64,000 bases of DNA from Sporodiniella umbellata. Lineage: Eukaryota > Mucoromycota > Mucoromycetes > Mucorales > Rhizopodaceae. The notes under the pieces are model-generated. The model saw only the letters and a list, made by a program, of their open reading frames with translations, searched no databases and had not been told where the DNA came from. A program made the translations under genes and the position numbers. Within the stretch, counting starts at the first letter, position 1, and each line of letters starts with the position of its first letter. Positions 45,506-56,783 of the stretch are shown piece after piece. The DNA is taken from NCBI GenBank assembly GCA_025677835.1, contig JAIXMR010000001.1, forward strand, positions 434,001-498,000, read 5' to 3'.

Positions 45506-46567
45506 ATGATGGAAACATTGACCCCTACCAAAACACCTTTAGCCAAAAAGCTAGAAGCTGTTGTTGCTACCGAATGTGCCAACTGTGGCACAACTACCAC
45601 CCCGCTTTGGAGAAGGGGCCCTAATGGCGAAACCATTTGTAATGCCTGCGGTCTATACTTAAAGGCCAGAAATACACTTCGACCCCCTACCATGAAAAAA
45701 ACAAACAAAAAAGAAAAGAACGACTGTGGTGGAGGCACTTGTCCTGGTGGAGGACAATGTAACGGTACTGGAGGCTCTACAGCCTGTGCAGGATGTCCTG
45801 CCTTTAACCAACATCAAGTCAACCGCCAAGCGTTGATGTGCGCCAACTGTCGAACGACCACCACTCCCCTCTGGCGAAGAGATGAAGCGGGCAATACGAT
45901 CTGTAATGCCTGTGGTCTTTACTACAAACTACACAACGTCCATCGACCGGTGAGCATGAAACGCAGTGTGATCAAAAGAAGAAAGCGAATCACGGTGGCT
46001 CAAGGTAGCGATGAAGGTGAAGAAATGGAAGACAGTGAATCGGTGGACTCTGAAAACGACCCCAAGCGTGCCTATTCCTCAGTACCTGAGATTGAAGACT
46101 TTGTAGTCAAGAAGAAGCCTGTTATTGTCTCGAGCTCGCCAGCCCCCGCTGCTGCTGTTAAGCCTCAAGCGATGGATTACTTGGTCAAAGACCACAGAGA
46201 CACTGTGTACCAAGAAACCACCAGCCCTTCCCTATTACCTCCTATCTCTTCTGAACGTCAGTCATACCTTGGATCCTTTTTCAGTCATGACTCCCACCTC
46301 TTACCGCCTCTTTCACTCCCTCCTCTCACCTCCCCTTCACAGCGTCAATACTCACTGTCACCGCCGTCTGTGCATGAGCCGGTCTTGACCCCTTTAAAGC
46401 AGAAATACGAACTGGCTGACTTTGATACCGCCCTGGATAAGCTAGAACACTTGAGAAGACAAGTGAGACCTGACCAAGCGCTCGCTTTATCTGAGTTGAC
46501 TTTTGCTTTGACGGATCTAGCCACCCGAGCTGAATCTGCTCTTTCTTTTGGCTATAGACAATCGTAA
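45506..46567 (+). CDS. Two-finger GATA transcription factor of the iron/siderophore repressor type (SreA/Urbs1/Fep1-like)
   Basis: A single exon, 353 residues. Finger 1 at about residues 24-48 ('[15 protein letters not shown]' to 'CNACG') and finger 2 at about 113-137 ('[15 protein letters not shown]' to 'CNACG') are both CX2C-X17-CX2C. Between them lies the Cys-rich element '[19 protein letters not shown]'. It is the hallmark of this family, binds iron as [2Fe-2S] or is otherwise needed for iron sensing, and is absent from nitrogen GATA factors (AreA/Nit2). After finger 2 come a basic tail ('[12 protein letters not shown]'), an acidic stretch, a Pro/Ser-rich region, and a C-terminal helix that may be a coiled coil ('[14 protein letters not shown]'). 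In other fungi such proteins repress siderophore and iron-uptake genes when iron is replete. Confidence 0.94.
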   Translation: MMETLTPTKTPLAKKLEAVVATECANCGTTTTPLWRRGPNGETICNACGLYLKARNTLRPPTMKKTNKKEKNDCGGGTCPGGGQCNGTGGSTACAGCPAFNQHQVNRQALMCANCRTTTTPLWRRDEAGNTICNACGLYYKLHNVHRPVSMKRSVIKRRKRITVAQGSDEGEEMEDSESVDSENDPKRAYSSVPEIEDFVVKKKPVIVSSSPAPAAAVKPQAMDYLVKDHRDTVYQETTSPSLLPPISSERQSYLGSFFSHDSHLLPPLSLPPLTSPSQRQYSLSPPSVHEPVLTPLKQKYELADFDTALDKLEHLRRQVRPDQALALSELTFALTDLATRAESALSFGYRQS

Positions 46568-46734
46568 TATTCCCCTCTCTCTTTCTCCGCTCCTTTTACT
46601 TCATCTTTCTTTCATACTATTCGCCTTTTTTTTTTTTTCCCCCCTCTTTTTGTAAATACAGTAAAAACAATAATACATCTCTCTTTATATATTTAAATAT
46701 CATTTTTTTTTTTTTTTTGGCTGTTTTATTTGAG

Positions 46735-47231
46735 TTACAAGTTTTTCAAAAGGGAAGAAATACGACCGCGACAGCTCACAGGTTTGAAACTAATGTTCAA
46801 AACGCCAATATCAAGACTACCTTTTGATAGCAAACTGAATGCTTTCGGAGTTAGGTCGACAGCTCTATTGATTTTACATGCTGCACATTTATCAACGATC
46901 TTTACTACGACTTGTACTTTGTTTTGAATATTGGTGATTTCCATACATTTATAACATTTCTCCAAATCGTTCATGGCCTACGGAAACTATAAGAAAAAGA
47001 TTGCAACACACATTTTCCTACCATAGCGCCAATCATATCGTTCACGCTTGGACTGAGAGGTTTTCTACCATTTCGACCATAACAAGCTGCATTTTTTAAA
47101 CCTTGACCTGTATACCAAGTCCCACGATCCCTTTTATCCAAAAGCTCTGTTTCATTCATTCTACGAGCGATACCGCGAATAGCCAATGTATGGGAAATAA
47201 ACATAAACAAGAAAATACAGAATAGCTTCAT
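46735..47231 (-). CDS. Secreted double-psi beta-barrel (RlpA/expansin-like) protein
   Basis: Two exons (47231 to about 47024 and about 46977 to 46735) joined as 'DMIGAM|AMNDLEKCYKC'. A signal peptide covers residues 1-17 ('MKLFCIFLFMFISHTLA'). The mature part holds the DPBB pattern: 'GTWYTGQGLKNAACYGRNG', then 'CYKCMEITN', 'VVVKIVDKCAACKINRAVDL' and 'KAFSLLSKGSLDIGVLNISF'. It has conserved Cys pairs and the Asp of 'VDKC', which aligns with the catalytic-type Asp of expansins. At about 140 residues it is a single DPBB domain without a carbohydrate-binding C-terminal domain. It is probably a wall-associated or secreted small protein; catalytic activity is unproven. Convergent with the GATA gene. 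Confidence 0.82.
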
Positions 47232-49995
47232 TTTTTTTTTTTTTTTTTTATGTATAAATAATAGTGACAGTCAACAGAATAAATAAAATATACAAAAGAA
47301 AAAAAAATCAAAAGCAAAATAAAGAGAAATATATAAAAGAAAAAAAGTGCCTTTTGTCTTTTAGTGTGTATGTTTAGGAGGTCTATAAAATGTAAAGATA
47401 CCAAGTAAAGAATATACCAAGGGATTTGGGTATCCTAATTTGTATATCAAAGACGATGTATATACTCAGGAGTGAAAAAGAAAGTCACGTTAGTTGTTCA
47501 TTGTCGTCTTTGCAAAAAAAAAAAAAAAAAAAAAAAATGCAAGTACATATGGAATTATCCAATAGGTTAACAAGTTTATTTCATTATAATTATTGTTATT
47601 ACTATAATTATTATTTATTTCTAAAAAAAAAAAAAAAAAAAAAGAGGGGATATATTGAAATGCTCTTAAAGTAAAAAAAAAAAAAAAAAAAAAAGACGCT
47701 CTAACAGTTGTTGACTCACACACTTTTTGTTCCTTTCTCCTTTTTATAGCAAACACACAGACTTTATAATATTATTCATTTTACAAATCACGTTGAGCAT
47801 GACTTTCACCTCCTTTGTTTGAGAATTACTTCAACCTCGTCCCCTGAAGTTCAACAACGTGACATGCATTTACTTTAAACACTATCACGGTGAATGTTAT
47901 AAGCGATAAGGAAACAGAAAGCTTTTTTTTTTTACAAGTACACCGGCTGAAGTACCAGTGATATTTAGTTGAAGAGAGGAAGGACTCTATACGCATTGGA
48001 TTTTTTTTAAAAACGAGGTAGCACGACTTTTGAATTCATTATGCGATAGCTTAAAGTTTACAAAGCTTTGGCTGTCGCTTGAGTTTTTGTGTGGGTGCTT
48101 AAGGTATTAAAACAACAAAGACAATAGCTACGGCCCTTGGGGTCATTCAAATATCTTTAGTTACATCTTTTTTTTTTTTTTTTTTCAAGCCAGCTTGGCT
48201 GATCATAAAAGGAAGGGGTCAAGGTTAACAAACGCCTTTGCAGCCACAGTTTATAATGCGTCGGATAACATGTTTTAGACACACAAACAGAGACATTGTG
48301 TGGTTTACGCGACAACACACTAACATAATATACACATAAACGCTTTCATCTTCAGAATAGTCTAGGCACATTTAAAGCCCCACTTTTAGCTCTTGTTCGA
48401 ATAGAATATATCCGTTTGAATACAGATCTTTGCTTCCGATCCATGTTTCGATTCTATACAAAAATTTTCAAAGTTAATTATAAACTCCTAAAAGCTTACA
48501 CTGAAGCGCCATCGGGCTATACAGTTTCTATTAAAAGCTTCGTTTTTTTTTTTTTTTTGCATCTAAAACTGTTATTTGTAGCAAATGCTTGTTTGATCTA
48601 CACGCATAAATAAAAGCATGGAATACAAAAAAAAAAAAAAAAAAAAAAGAGATGGTATATGAATTCCTAAATACGGATAGCTCCAACTCTAAAACTATTT
48701 TGTTTGAACAATGTCTACGAAACAAGTCATACTCAACCTCAAAAGGTAGAAGTTTTGATTACGACTTGCTGGTATTGCTTTATATGGGGTTGGGTTGTCA
48801 GAAACTAAAAAAAAAAAAAAAAAAAGAGAGAGAAAGAGACCGTTTCTTGGGTTCCCAAATCGATATTTTTATTAAATGAAAGCATAAATGAAAATATGAG
48901 TGAGGTATGCCTAAATAGTTTGAAGTATGATAGTTGGCTTTAATTAACCGTTTGACTCAAGCAGTTAGTATAGCTGATATGATTTTTTGGATAATTTATG
49001 CATGATACGGAACTTGGTTAAATAAAAATGTCTGAGCATGAGATGGTTTTACATATGCGTTTATAATCAGGTGTCATACAGTACATTCTATCAAGGATAT
49101 ACTCTAATCTAGATCCTATAAAAATACACTAAAGATTGGAACGCCAAGGTGCTATCATTCTCTATTTTCTTGGTCCACTGTACAAAGTAAAGGCTAATAA
49201 CTGAGCTGGCTTTTCTCTTTCTGACGCCCCGAAAATAAACCAATAGCTACCAGCTGAGTGGGTGACTACCAAACGAGAATCAGCTTTAAAAAAAATGCAA
49301 TCCTCGTCCTATTAGGAGGGTTAAACCAAAGCATATACTCCAAGACAAAAGTAAAACATGCAAACAGAATCTTTGGCTGACTAAAAAGAGTTTTTTTTCT
49401 TTACCTTCAGGCTGTTACACCTGATAGCTATTCAAATAAAAAGACGCTAGGTAAATGAACAAAACCATTGGCTGTAAATTAAAGTCTAGATATAATCTTT
49501 GTGCGGATGAGACTCTTCTACTAATTTTTTTTAAAAAAAAAACAAAGACATTTGATAAAGGCGATGTAATAGGAATGAACAGATGTAAATACAATTACTG
49601 TTGATAATAAACTATGTGTCTAAATGGAAGAAGTTGGAGGAAAACAAAATGATTGACTTGTGTAACAGTAGGACAGGGAACATCTTACTGAGGGGTCGGG
49701 CATAATCTAGATAGATAAAAATACACATCCACACACATACAATTCAATTGAGCTATTTATATCAACACTCGGTGCAGAGCAAGCTTATGATCCTATGGGT
49801 ACAAGAATGATGACATTCGTTACTGCAAAGTCTATTTAACAGAAAATGCATAAAGGTAGGGACATACGCTGTGTGTTAGGCTCGTGTGAATTTTTTGGCT
49901 CTTTTTAGGCAGTTCGTGTGAATTACGGAAAATCCGTGATTGGTATATTAACAAAATTACGTTTGTTGAACAGCCAATACAAACGCTATACCCTG

Positions 49996-50028
<33 letters not shown>

Positions 50029-50117
50029 TCAATACTATGTATCTAAGCTCTGTTGATACGTTCACAAGTTTGTTTCTTTTTCTTTCTATTTTCTTAAGAG
50101 TATCTGCTCAAAACCTG

Positions 50118-50149
<32 letters not shown>

Positions 50150-50840
50150 AGTAACACGAAGGTATTGCTTTTCTTACGTTACATCCTCACTGAATGATGT
50201 TAGATAGTATAAGGGTATCTAGATGACGTGAATGCCTATACAGACTGACTCTGGCTATTTTGAGTGATTTCCCTTTAGTGTTTGCATATTCTGAAGCACT
50301 CGTTTTATTCTATAATCCAAAATAGTGGGATCAAACGTGCATAGTTGTTTGTATTTGAAAAGAGCTTTCCAGTACAATCTTTTAAAAGATTGTAGAAGCA
50401 CAGTTTGATAAATTAATCAGAAAACGAGCATAGTTAGATATCATAAATGTTTAGGCTGAACATCTATCGATAACGCTACAATATGGTGAGCGATAACACC
50501 CTTTGCTAAACGTTTAGCCAAAGAAACTGTTCTTTCAGCTCTCATATCTCAGATATCAATAATGATAAAAACTCACTCTCCTATGATAGACGTTCAAAAA
50601 ATTTTTAGCAGCTAAAGCTTATCTTCTTCTAAATATAAAGAATTGACGGCAAACAGCTATTAGGCGTATCCCTGTATTGACCAGCCAAAGATTTCAAACA
50701 CAAAGCGCTCATCATCTACGTGATCGCACCCTATTTGATCAGACCGATGATTTATAAGCCAGTCAGCGCCCTTTTGAAATAAATAAATATAAAAAACAGA
50801 AAGGATGATCGCAGTAGACACCACATGTACCCGTTTCTAT
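47232..50840. other. 3.6-kb gene-poor region
   Basis: AT-rich, with very long homopolymers (47515-47537, 47623-47643, 47673-47694, 48629-48648, 48809-48825, 50118-50148), T(n)A(n) runs at about 49527-49543 and 49998-50026, and no frame with convincing coding composition. Open frames at 47426-47756, 48416-48613 and 48531-48725 are built largely from poly-K/poly-F translations of these runs. Confidence 0.55.
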
Positions 50841-51086
50841 TCATGACTGTATGACGTCGTATAGCTGTGACATAAAGAAGCTCAAACAGCATACGAAAAT
50901 CAAAGCTCCAAAATATACAATATAGATAGGAGAGCCCTTTATAGCACTTTTGAGTGCAGGTGATACAAGCTTTCTGTACTCGTATGATGTCAATGCTTTC
51001 CTCTCAACAAATTGGATCAAAGGGCAATAACAGCCCTTGCCATCTTTTCTTGGTAACGACTTGCAATCCGACACAAACACCGTCTA
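50841..51086 (-). pseudogene. C-terminal exon relic with a Cys pair and membrane anchor, possibly acid-phosphatase-like
   Basis: The minus strand is open for about 80 codons after a possible acceptor (GCGTAG) and has no in-frame ATG near its 5' end. It reads 'VFVSDCKSLPRKDGKGCYC', 'PLIQFVERKALTSYEYRK', then a hydrophobic segment ('IYIVYFGALIFVCCLSFFM') and a stop. The Cys-x(n)-Gly-x-Cys-x-Cys-Pro-Leu-x-x-Phe pattern followed by a membrane anchor loosely recalls the C-terminus of histidine acid phosphatases. The carnitine acetyltransferase start is only 255 bp upstream and no other exon fits, so it is probably a truncated relic. Confidence 0.3.
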
Positions 51087-51341
51087 CGCTCTACTCGCTC
51101 AAACAAATCTCATTGGTCCAAAGAAAAATTTTATCCAAAGTTAGAAAAAAACTGTACTACAAAAACCTATACGGCTTTAAATCCTTTTTATCGCTTTTTT
51201 CCCCACAATATCGGAAACTTAAAAAAAAAAAAAAAGCATATAGTTCACTATTCTCTTTCTCATCTTTCTTCTTTTTTTTTTTTTTTTTTTTTTTCACTTT
51301 TGTTATTGTTTTATCGAAAAAAAAAAAAAAACTAACATTGA

Positions 51342-51724
51342 ATGGTAACTGTTAAAAGAGAAATTCCTATGGACACCACGGGTGGCGAAACCTTCAAGTT
51401 TCAAGAAGAGTTACCCAAGTTGCCTATCCCAGAACTTGAAGCTACTTTAAAGAAATATCTGGCAGTAGTTAAGCCTTTGGAGGTAAGAAAAGTAGTATAT
51501 AAAATCACCGGGTTTATTCTTATGTCGGAAGGGGGGGTCTTCTTGATAGACAGAGAAAGAACACGAACAGACAAAGTTAGCAGCTAAAGAGTTTTTGGAG
51601 AAAGATGGACCTGAGCTTCAAAAGAAACTTCGTACTTATGCAACCGACAAATCTTCTTATATTGAAGAGTTTTGGTAAGTGTATTCGATACGAATGAGAT
51701 ACAGAGTACCTAATGGGTGGGTTT

Positions 51725-51766
<42 letters not shown>

Positions 51767-53878
51767 TATGATTCTTATCTTCAGTATACGGACTCAGTTG
51801 TGTTGAACTTGAACCCTTTTTTTTTATTGGAAGACGATCCTACACCTCTCCGTAACGATCAGATTGTACGTGCTTCTTCGTTGATATATTCGACCGTGAT
51901 CTTTATTGAGGCATTGAATCATAAATCACTTGAACCTGACGTGTTCCGTGGCATACCCTTGTGTATGTCCCAATTCAGTCGATTGTTTTCTACAGCACGT
52001 GTCCCGACCGAGCATGGCTGTTATATAGCTAAAGCACAAGAAGCACGCCATATAGTTGTTATGGCTCAGAGCCAGTTCTACCATTTCGATGTATTTGATG
52101 ATCAAGGTGGTATTGCCTTGAACGAAAAACAGATTGCTGCTAATCTGAGAGCCATTGTGAAAGATGCTGCTCAGACACCGGTGTCCCTGATTGCTGAAAA
52201 AGCTATGGGAGTCTTAACTACTGAAAACCGTGTGAACTGGGCAAGACTTCGTGGCGAATTGGCTCAAACGGATGCAGAGGCGCTCAAGGTCATTGACTCG
52301 GCTCAGTTCATTGTCTGTTTGGATCACGTTGAGCCAGGTGATACGAACGAACTCAGTACTAATATGCTTTGTGGTACTTACAAATTGGTCGACGGCAAAC
52401 AAGTGGGCACCTGTACCAACCGTTGGTACGATAAACTCCAGGTAAGATTTAGCTAGTGTTTGGATCGTTTGCAAGTTTTGTTAAAGATTTGGACTAGATT
52501 ATTGTCTGTAAAAACGGAAGTGCTGGTATCAACTTTGAACATACAGGTATAGAGACGTTCATCTGAGAAATGCATGTGCTTTCAGAAAAAACAAGTGTTT
52601 TTTTTTTTTCTCATTTATTATGTGTATTCAAGGTGTGGACGGTCATACTGTATTACGTTTTGTATCCGATATTTACACAGAGACTATTCTCAGATTCGCA
52701 AAGACCATCAACAGCCAAACAAAATCCATCTTTCATTCTTACAGTCAACAGAACAAACGCCGAGAAAGCACTGATAGTGCAATCGATATCAACCCTAGAA
52801 GAATTGAATGGAACATGACAGAGCCTTTAAGATTAGGCATTCGTTTTGCAGAGACCCGACTGAGTGACTTGATTCTTCAAAATGAAGTCAAGGTACTCGA
52901 GTTCAACAAATACGGCAAGTATTTTATTACCGATATGAAGATGAGTCCAGATGCATTTGTACAGGTAACAGAAGCCCATCTATCTATCTAAACACAGCTA
53001 GATATTTACACACACATATATATATATATATATATATTGAATAGATGGCTTTCCAAGCAGCCTATTACGGACTCTATGGCAAATCCGAATGTACATATGA
53101 ACCTGCAATGACCAAGACTTTTTTTCATGGTAGAACCGAATCAATTCGAAGCGTGTCGGATGCGTCTGTTGATTTTGTCACTGTGTATTACTCCAAACAG
53201 GCTAAAAATGCTGAAAAGCTGAGCAAACTCCGCGAGGCGCTCAAGTATCATACCAAGCTGACGCGAGAGTGCTCTATGGGTGAAGGACAGGATCGTCATC
53301 TGTATGCTCTGGAATGTGTCTGGGACCGATTGTATAAGGATGAAAAGAAACCAAAGATCTTTACAGACCGTGGATGGAAGTTGCTGAACCATACGGTGAT
53401 CAGTACTTCCAACTGTGGTAATCCTGCACTCAGATTGTTTGGTTTTGGTCCTGTGGTGTCCGATGGATTTGGCGTAGGCTATATTATAAAAGAAGATGGT
53501 ATTGCGGTAAGTCTTTATTTTTCATAAAGATGTATTTTCCTAACAAAAAAAAAAAAAAAAAAAAAAAACTATGGGGTGAATTAGTTTGTGGCCTCTTCAA
53601 AGCATAGACAGACACAACGCTTTTTAGATACACTCGAGAATTATTTGCTAGACATTCAAAAGTTATTACAGAGCGAAAAGTACCCGTCCGGTATCTCCTC
53701 ACGTCAACGGGTACTTGAGTTAGAAGACGAGCAGGAAAAATTGATGGACAATGGCTATAGCTATTTCGATAATGGCGGTAGTAGCAGTGGATCTGAACAG
53801 TCCAGCCTGTCGAATGGGGCAACAGGCAACCGTACAAAGAAAATTGGCAAGCGATTGATATTGCATGAAGCCGATTAA
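51342..53878 (+). CDS. Carnitine O-acetyltransferase, probably cytosolic
   Basis: About eight exons from the ATG at 51342. The N-terminus 'TFKFQEELPKLPIPELEATL' and the absence of a presequence or a C-terminal peroxisomal signal (it ends 'LILHEAD') favour a cytosolic FacC/YAT-type enzyme. Motifs: 'RVPTEHGCYIAKAQEARHIV', the catalytic His in 'INFEHTGVDGHTVLRF', carnitine-site 'MTKTFFHGRTESIRSVS', and 'DRHLYALECVW', 'ISTSNCGNPALRLFGFGPVV' and 'GFGVGYIIKED'. It has an extended Ser/Gly-rich C-terminus. It exchanges acetyl groups between acetyl-CoA and carnitine, needed for growth on acetate or fatty acids. Intron 2 ends in a (TA)n tract (51728-51764) and intron 5 in another (about 53020-53037). 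The stop codon overlaps that of the convergent bHLH gene. Confidence 0.95.
51728..51764. repeat. (TA)n microsatellite adjoining a splice acceptor
   Basis: About 18 TA dinucleotides run into the TAG acceptor of intron 2 of the carnitine acetyltransferase gene. A smaller TA run in the same position occurs in intron 5 of that gene. Confidence 0.9.
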
Positions 53879-54688
53879 GAATAAAACTCTTTATTTTTTA
53901 AATGATTCAACTTTCCAGAAGATAAAAGACGTTCGCGTCCGTGAATCATCAGGTTGTCACTCTCCACGGCAGGTATAATAAAAGAAGGGGTAGAGTAAGA
54001 CTGGTCGATCAGCCAATCGTCTACGGATGCAGGCATCACCAGGGCGGGTGCGTTATATGCTGTATTTACAATGTCGCTTGGAATTGAAATGGAATGATAG
54101 GACATGGATTTCTTTTTCATGAGTTGTTTTTGCTTTACTTTGCGTTGGAGCATAGCCAATGTCTCAGCGAGTTGTTTGTTACGTCTGTTGAGTTGGTTGA
54201 CATACTCTACGGATTTGAATAGGATGATGCTCTTGGAGTTGTTGATGTTCTTTAATGTGGGTACCAGTTCGGTCAGTTCTTTGAATCCGCCTCGAATCGT
54301 ATTGCGTCTCTTTTGTTCGGAAGCGATATGATTTGCTTTCTTTTGTTGGTCTGATAATAGCTCTTTGCAGCTGGGCTTTAGCAGCTTTTCCTTTTTGGTC
54401 AGATGTGAGTCATCATCTTCGATTGGGTCCAATTTATCAAAGCTTACTTCTTTACCTAAGCAGGAATAATAATGATGATTACAAAATTTTCACAAGTTAG
54501 TCCATATTCGTGTATGTGTGACTCTTTTTTAAGTTACCGTCATCCAACAAAAGGTCGTCTAGATCATAGGCACTAGAAACAGAGTTGGCCTTTCCAGAAT
54601 AAAGTGACGGTACGGGATCCCAGATAGACGATGTACCACTGCTGGTACTTGTAATGCTTGAGGCTTTATGAGATGGATCGTATTCCAT
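53875..54688 (-). CDS. bHLH transcription factor (Max/MLX-like basic region)
   Basis: Two exons: 54688 to about 54537, and about 54456 to 53875, joined as 'LLLDD|GKEVSFDKLDPIEDD'. The bHLH spans roughly residues 90-145: basic 'HIASEQKRRNTIRGGFKEL', helix 1 'TELVPTL', loop 'KNINNSKSI', helix 2 'ILFKSVEYVNQLNRRNKQL', continuing into a short zipper-like helix ('LAETLAMLQRKVKQKQL'). The basic region carries the H-E-R spacing of E-box (CACGTG) binders and resembles the MLX/USF-type 'SEQKRR' signature. The N-terminus is Ser-rich. The stop codon (53877-53875) shares TTAA with the stop of the convergent carnitine acetyltransferase gene. Confidence 0.92.
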
Positions 54689-56783
54689 GTTAATAAATAA
54701 ATAGAAAAATGGGAGGATGGGATAGAAAGAAAGAGGATAAATAAATAAATAAATAGAAAAATAAAGGGGGGGGAGGGTTGATGGGTGGTTGTATGTTTAT
54801 AGATGCTTCTGTTTTTTTGTTTTTTTTTTTCCCCTTTTATATGTTTTAAATCATTCAAAACAGATTCAAAGTATAAATGTGGATGGGGGCGTTTTTCTTT
54901 TTTTTTTTTTTGGGACAAGGCCTTGTTTTTTTTGGGTATGTAAAAAGTAAAGAAGAAAAGAAATACAAAATCAGAAAAAGAAATTCAAAGGCATTTTATT
55001 CAATTCCTATTTTAGTAGACCCCAGACTTTTGGGAAGCCCTTTAAACCCTTCGATTTGTTACACCCGGTTTTCTCCGCCATTTGAAAAGAAAAAAAATGA
55101 CAACTCAACTGCATTACTTATTGGCTTGAACGGGCATTTAACTTTCCCCGCATTTTTTTTTACACTCTAAAAATATAGAATAATAGCTTGGAATAACTAA
55201 ACTAAAAATAAAGTCTGGCCAGAAAAAGAACAGAACATAGCGCTCTGGAAGATTTACACGACGGGCCCCTCGAGACTCTTTCCAGCGCGACTATGGTTAG
55301 GATACCAAATATACTCTGTTCTAGCCAAATTTTAATTTATAAAGAAAAAGACTGGTGAAACCCATTTTTTTTTATAAACGTGTAATGAGTCGCTGCTTTC
55401 TTTTTTTGGCGTGAGAAAGCTGTGTTACTTTTTTTTTTTACTACTGAGTCATCTTCATCTGCGATGGGCTTGTAAAAAAAACATAAAGATTTTCATACCT
55501 GTGAGGGGGCGAATTGCCTGCTTGATATAAATAAGCCTTCTTTTTTATCCCAAAGAAACAACCATTTTTTCACTCTTTGGCTGATTGCCAATCTCTTTTA
55601 TTGCTTGGAAAGCCGGGTTCTTTTTTTTTTTTTTTTTCAAGGACAGAAAAGAGTGGATGAATGATGCGCAAAACAAGCATTCATTTTATAATAAGAGAGA
55701 AAAAGAGCCATATAAATAACAATAACAATAACAACGGCAATAAAAGCCTCAATCAAACAAAGAAAGGGGGCCGTACATAAAAACAGGGCAACTCCAATCG
55801 TTTTATTATTGCTTACCTTTTTTTTTTTTTTTTTTTTGGGTCAATCCATCCTCGGAACCGTTCAACTCCACTTTTGTAATAAAAATCAAAGTCAACCATC
55901 TTTATTTAGGAAATGGCTGTGCGCGGGGCAGTACACTGAACCCGATCTGCCCTTTAGAAAAAAAAAAAAAAAAAGATTTTTCGTGAACAGAGACCGTTTT
56001 GGTAGATTTAGAATGCACTCTAGTTTTGTTATTATTGTTTAAAAAGAGGGGATGGAGATCTGAATACAAGCCTTGTACAGAGGCAAAGAAGAATCAAAGG
56101 GTTGTGTGGAGAACAATAGAAGAGAGCGTCTGCTGTTGTCCCCCGGACTGACCCATTTCCCAGATGATGCCACTTGTCCGACCTATTTGGTTAGTACAGA
56201 GAAAGTACTTGTCCCCTATTGACATCATTGTTTCCTCATTGAACACTACTACCAAATTGGCTCATCGCTTAGAATCAAAGTGACTCCCCGCTAGATGACT
56301 TGAGCAGTAACACAAATTGCCTCACAAAACGGAGATTCAAGTGTTTTTGAATGACAATCTGTTCTCCTAAAACATTAGCAGAAAGCTGTAGTTGGCGAAA
56401 AAAAAATTTTTTTTTTTTATTTTTTTTTTTCTTTTTTTGCTTTTCTATTTCTTTTCTTCCCTTTTTTCTAATGTTGCTCAAGTACAATTGAAATAATGCC
56501 CAACATCACTTTTTGATTTTCCTTATGATTGACACATGAAAATACAAGACCCAATTGTTGAGACTGTCTGTCTCCATCTATTAAACAGTCACGTCTTGTT
56601 GGCTTTTCGAGCCAAAGATTGGGGAGCAAATAAAACAGAGCTGTGTAGGTCTAAGAGTGAGGAGCCAGCAAGACAAAAAAAAAAAAAAAAAAAGCGTGCA
56701 AATAAAAGGATTTCTTGTTTTCTTTTCGTTTTTTGTTTTTTACTTATTGATTGTTATCGATTTCTTTATTTTTCTTTACCAAA
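54689..56783. other. 2.1-kb intergenic region between divergent bHLH and PAQR genes
   Basis: No gene is supported. It contains T tracts (54897-54911, 55622-55636, 55818-55837, 56409-56430), a poly-A run at 56675-56693, and CT-rich leader-like sequence. This region is more GC-varied than the other deserts (for example 55240-55300 and 56100-56180) but shows no splice-compatible coding frame. Confidence 0.5.

Noticed and set aside
47426..47756. Overlapping frames on both strands with poly-Lys and poly-Phe
   Set aside because: Built from three long A tracts; no real coding signal.
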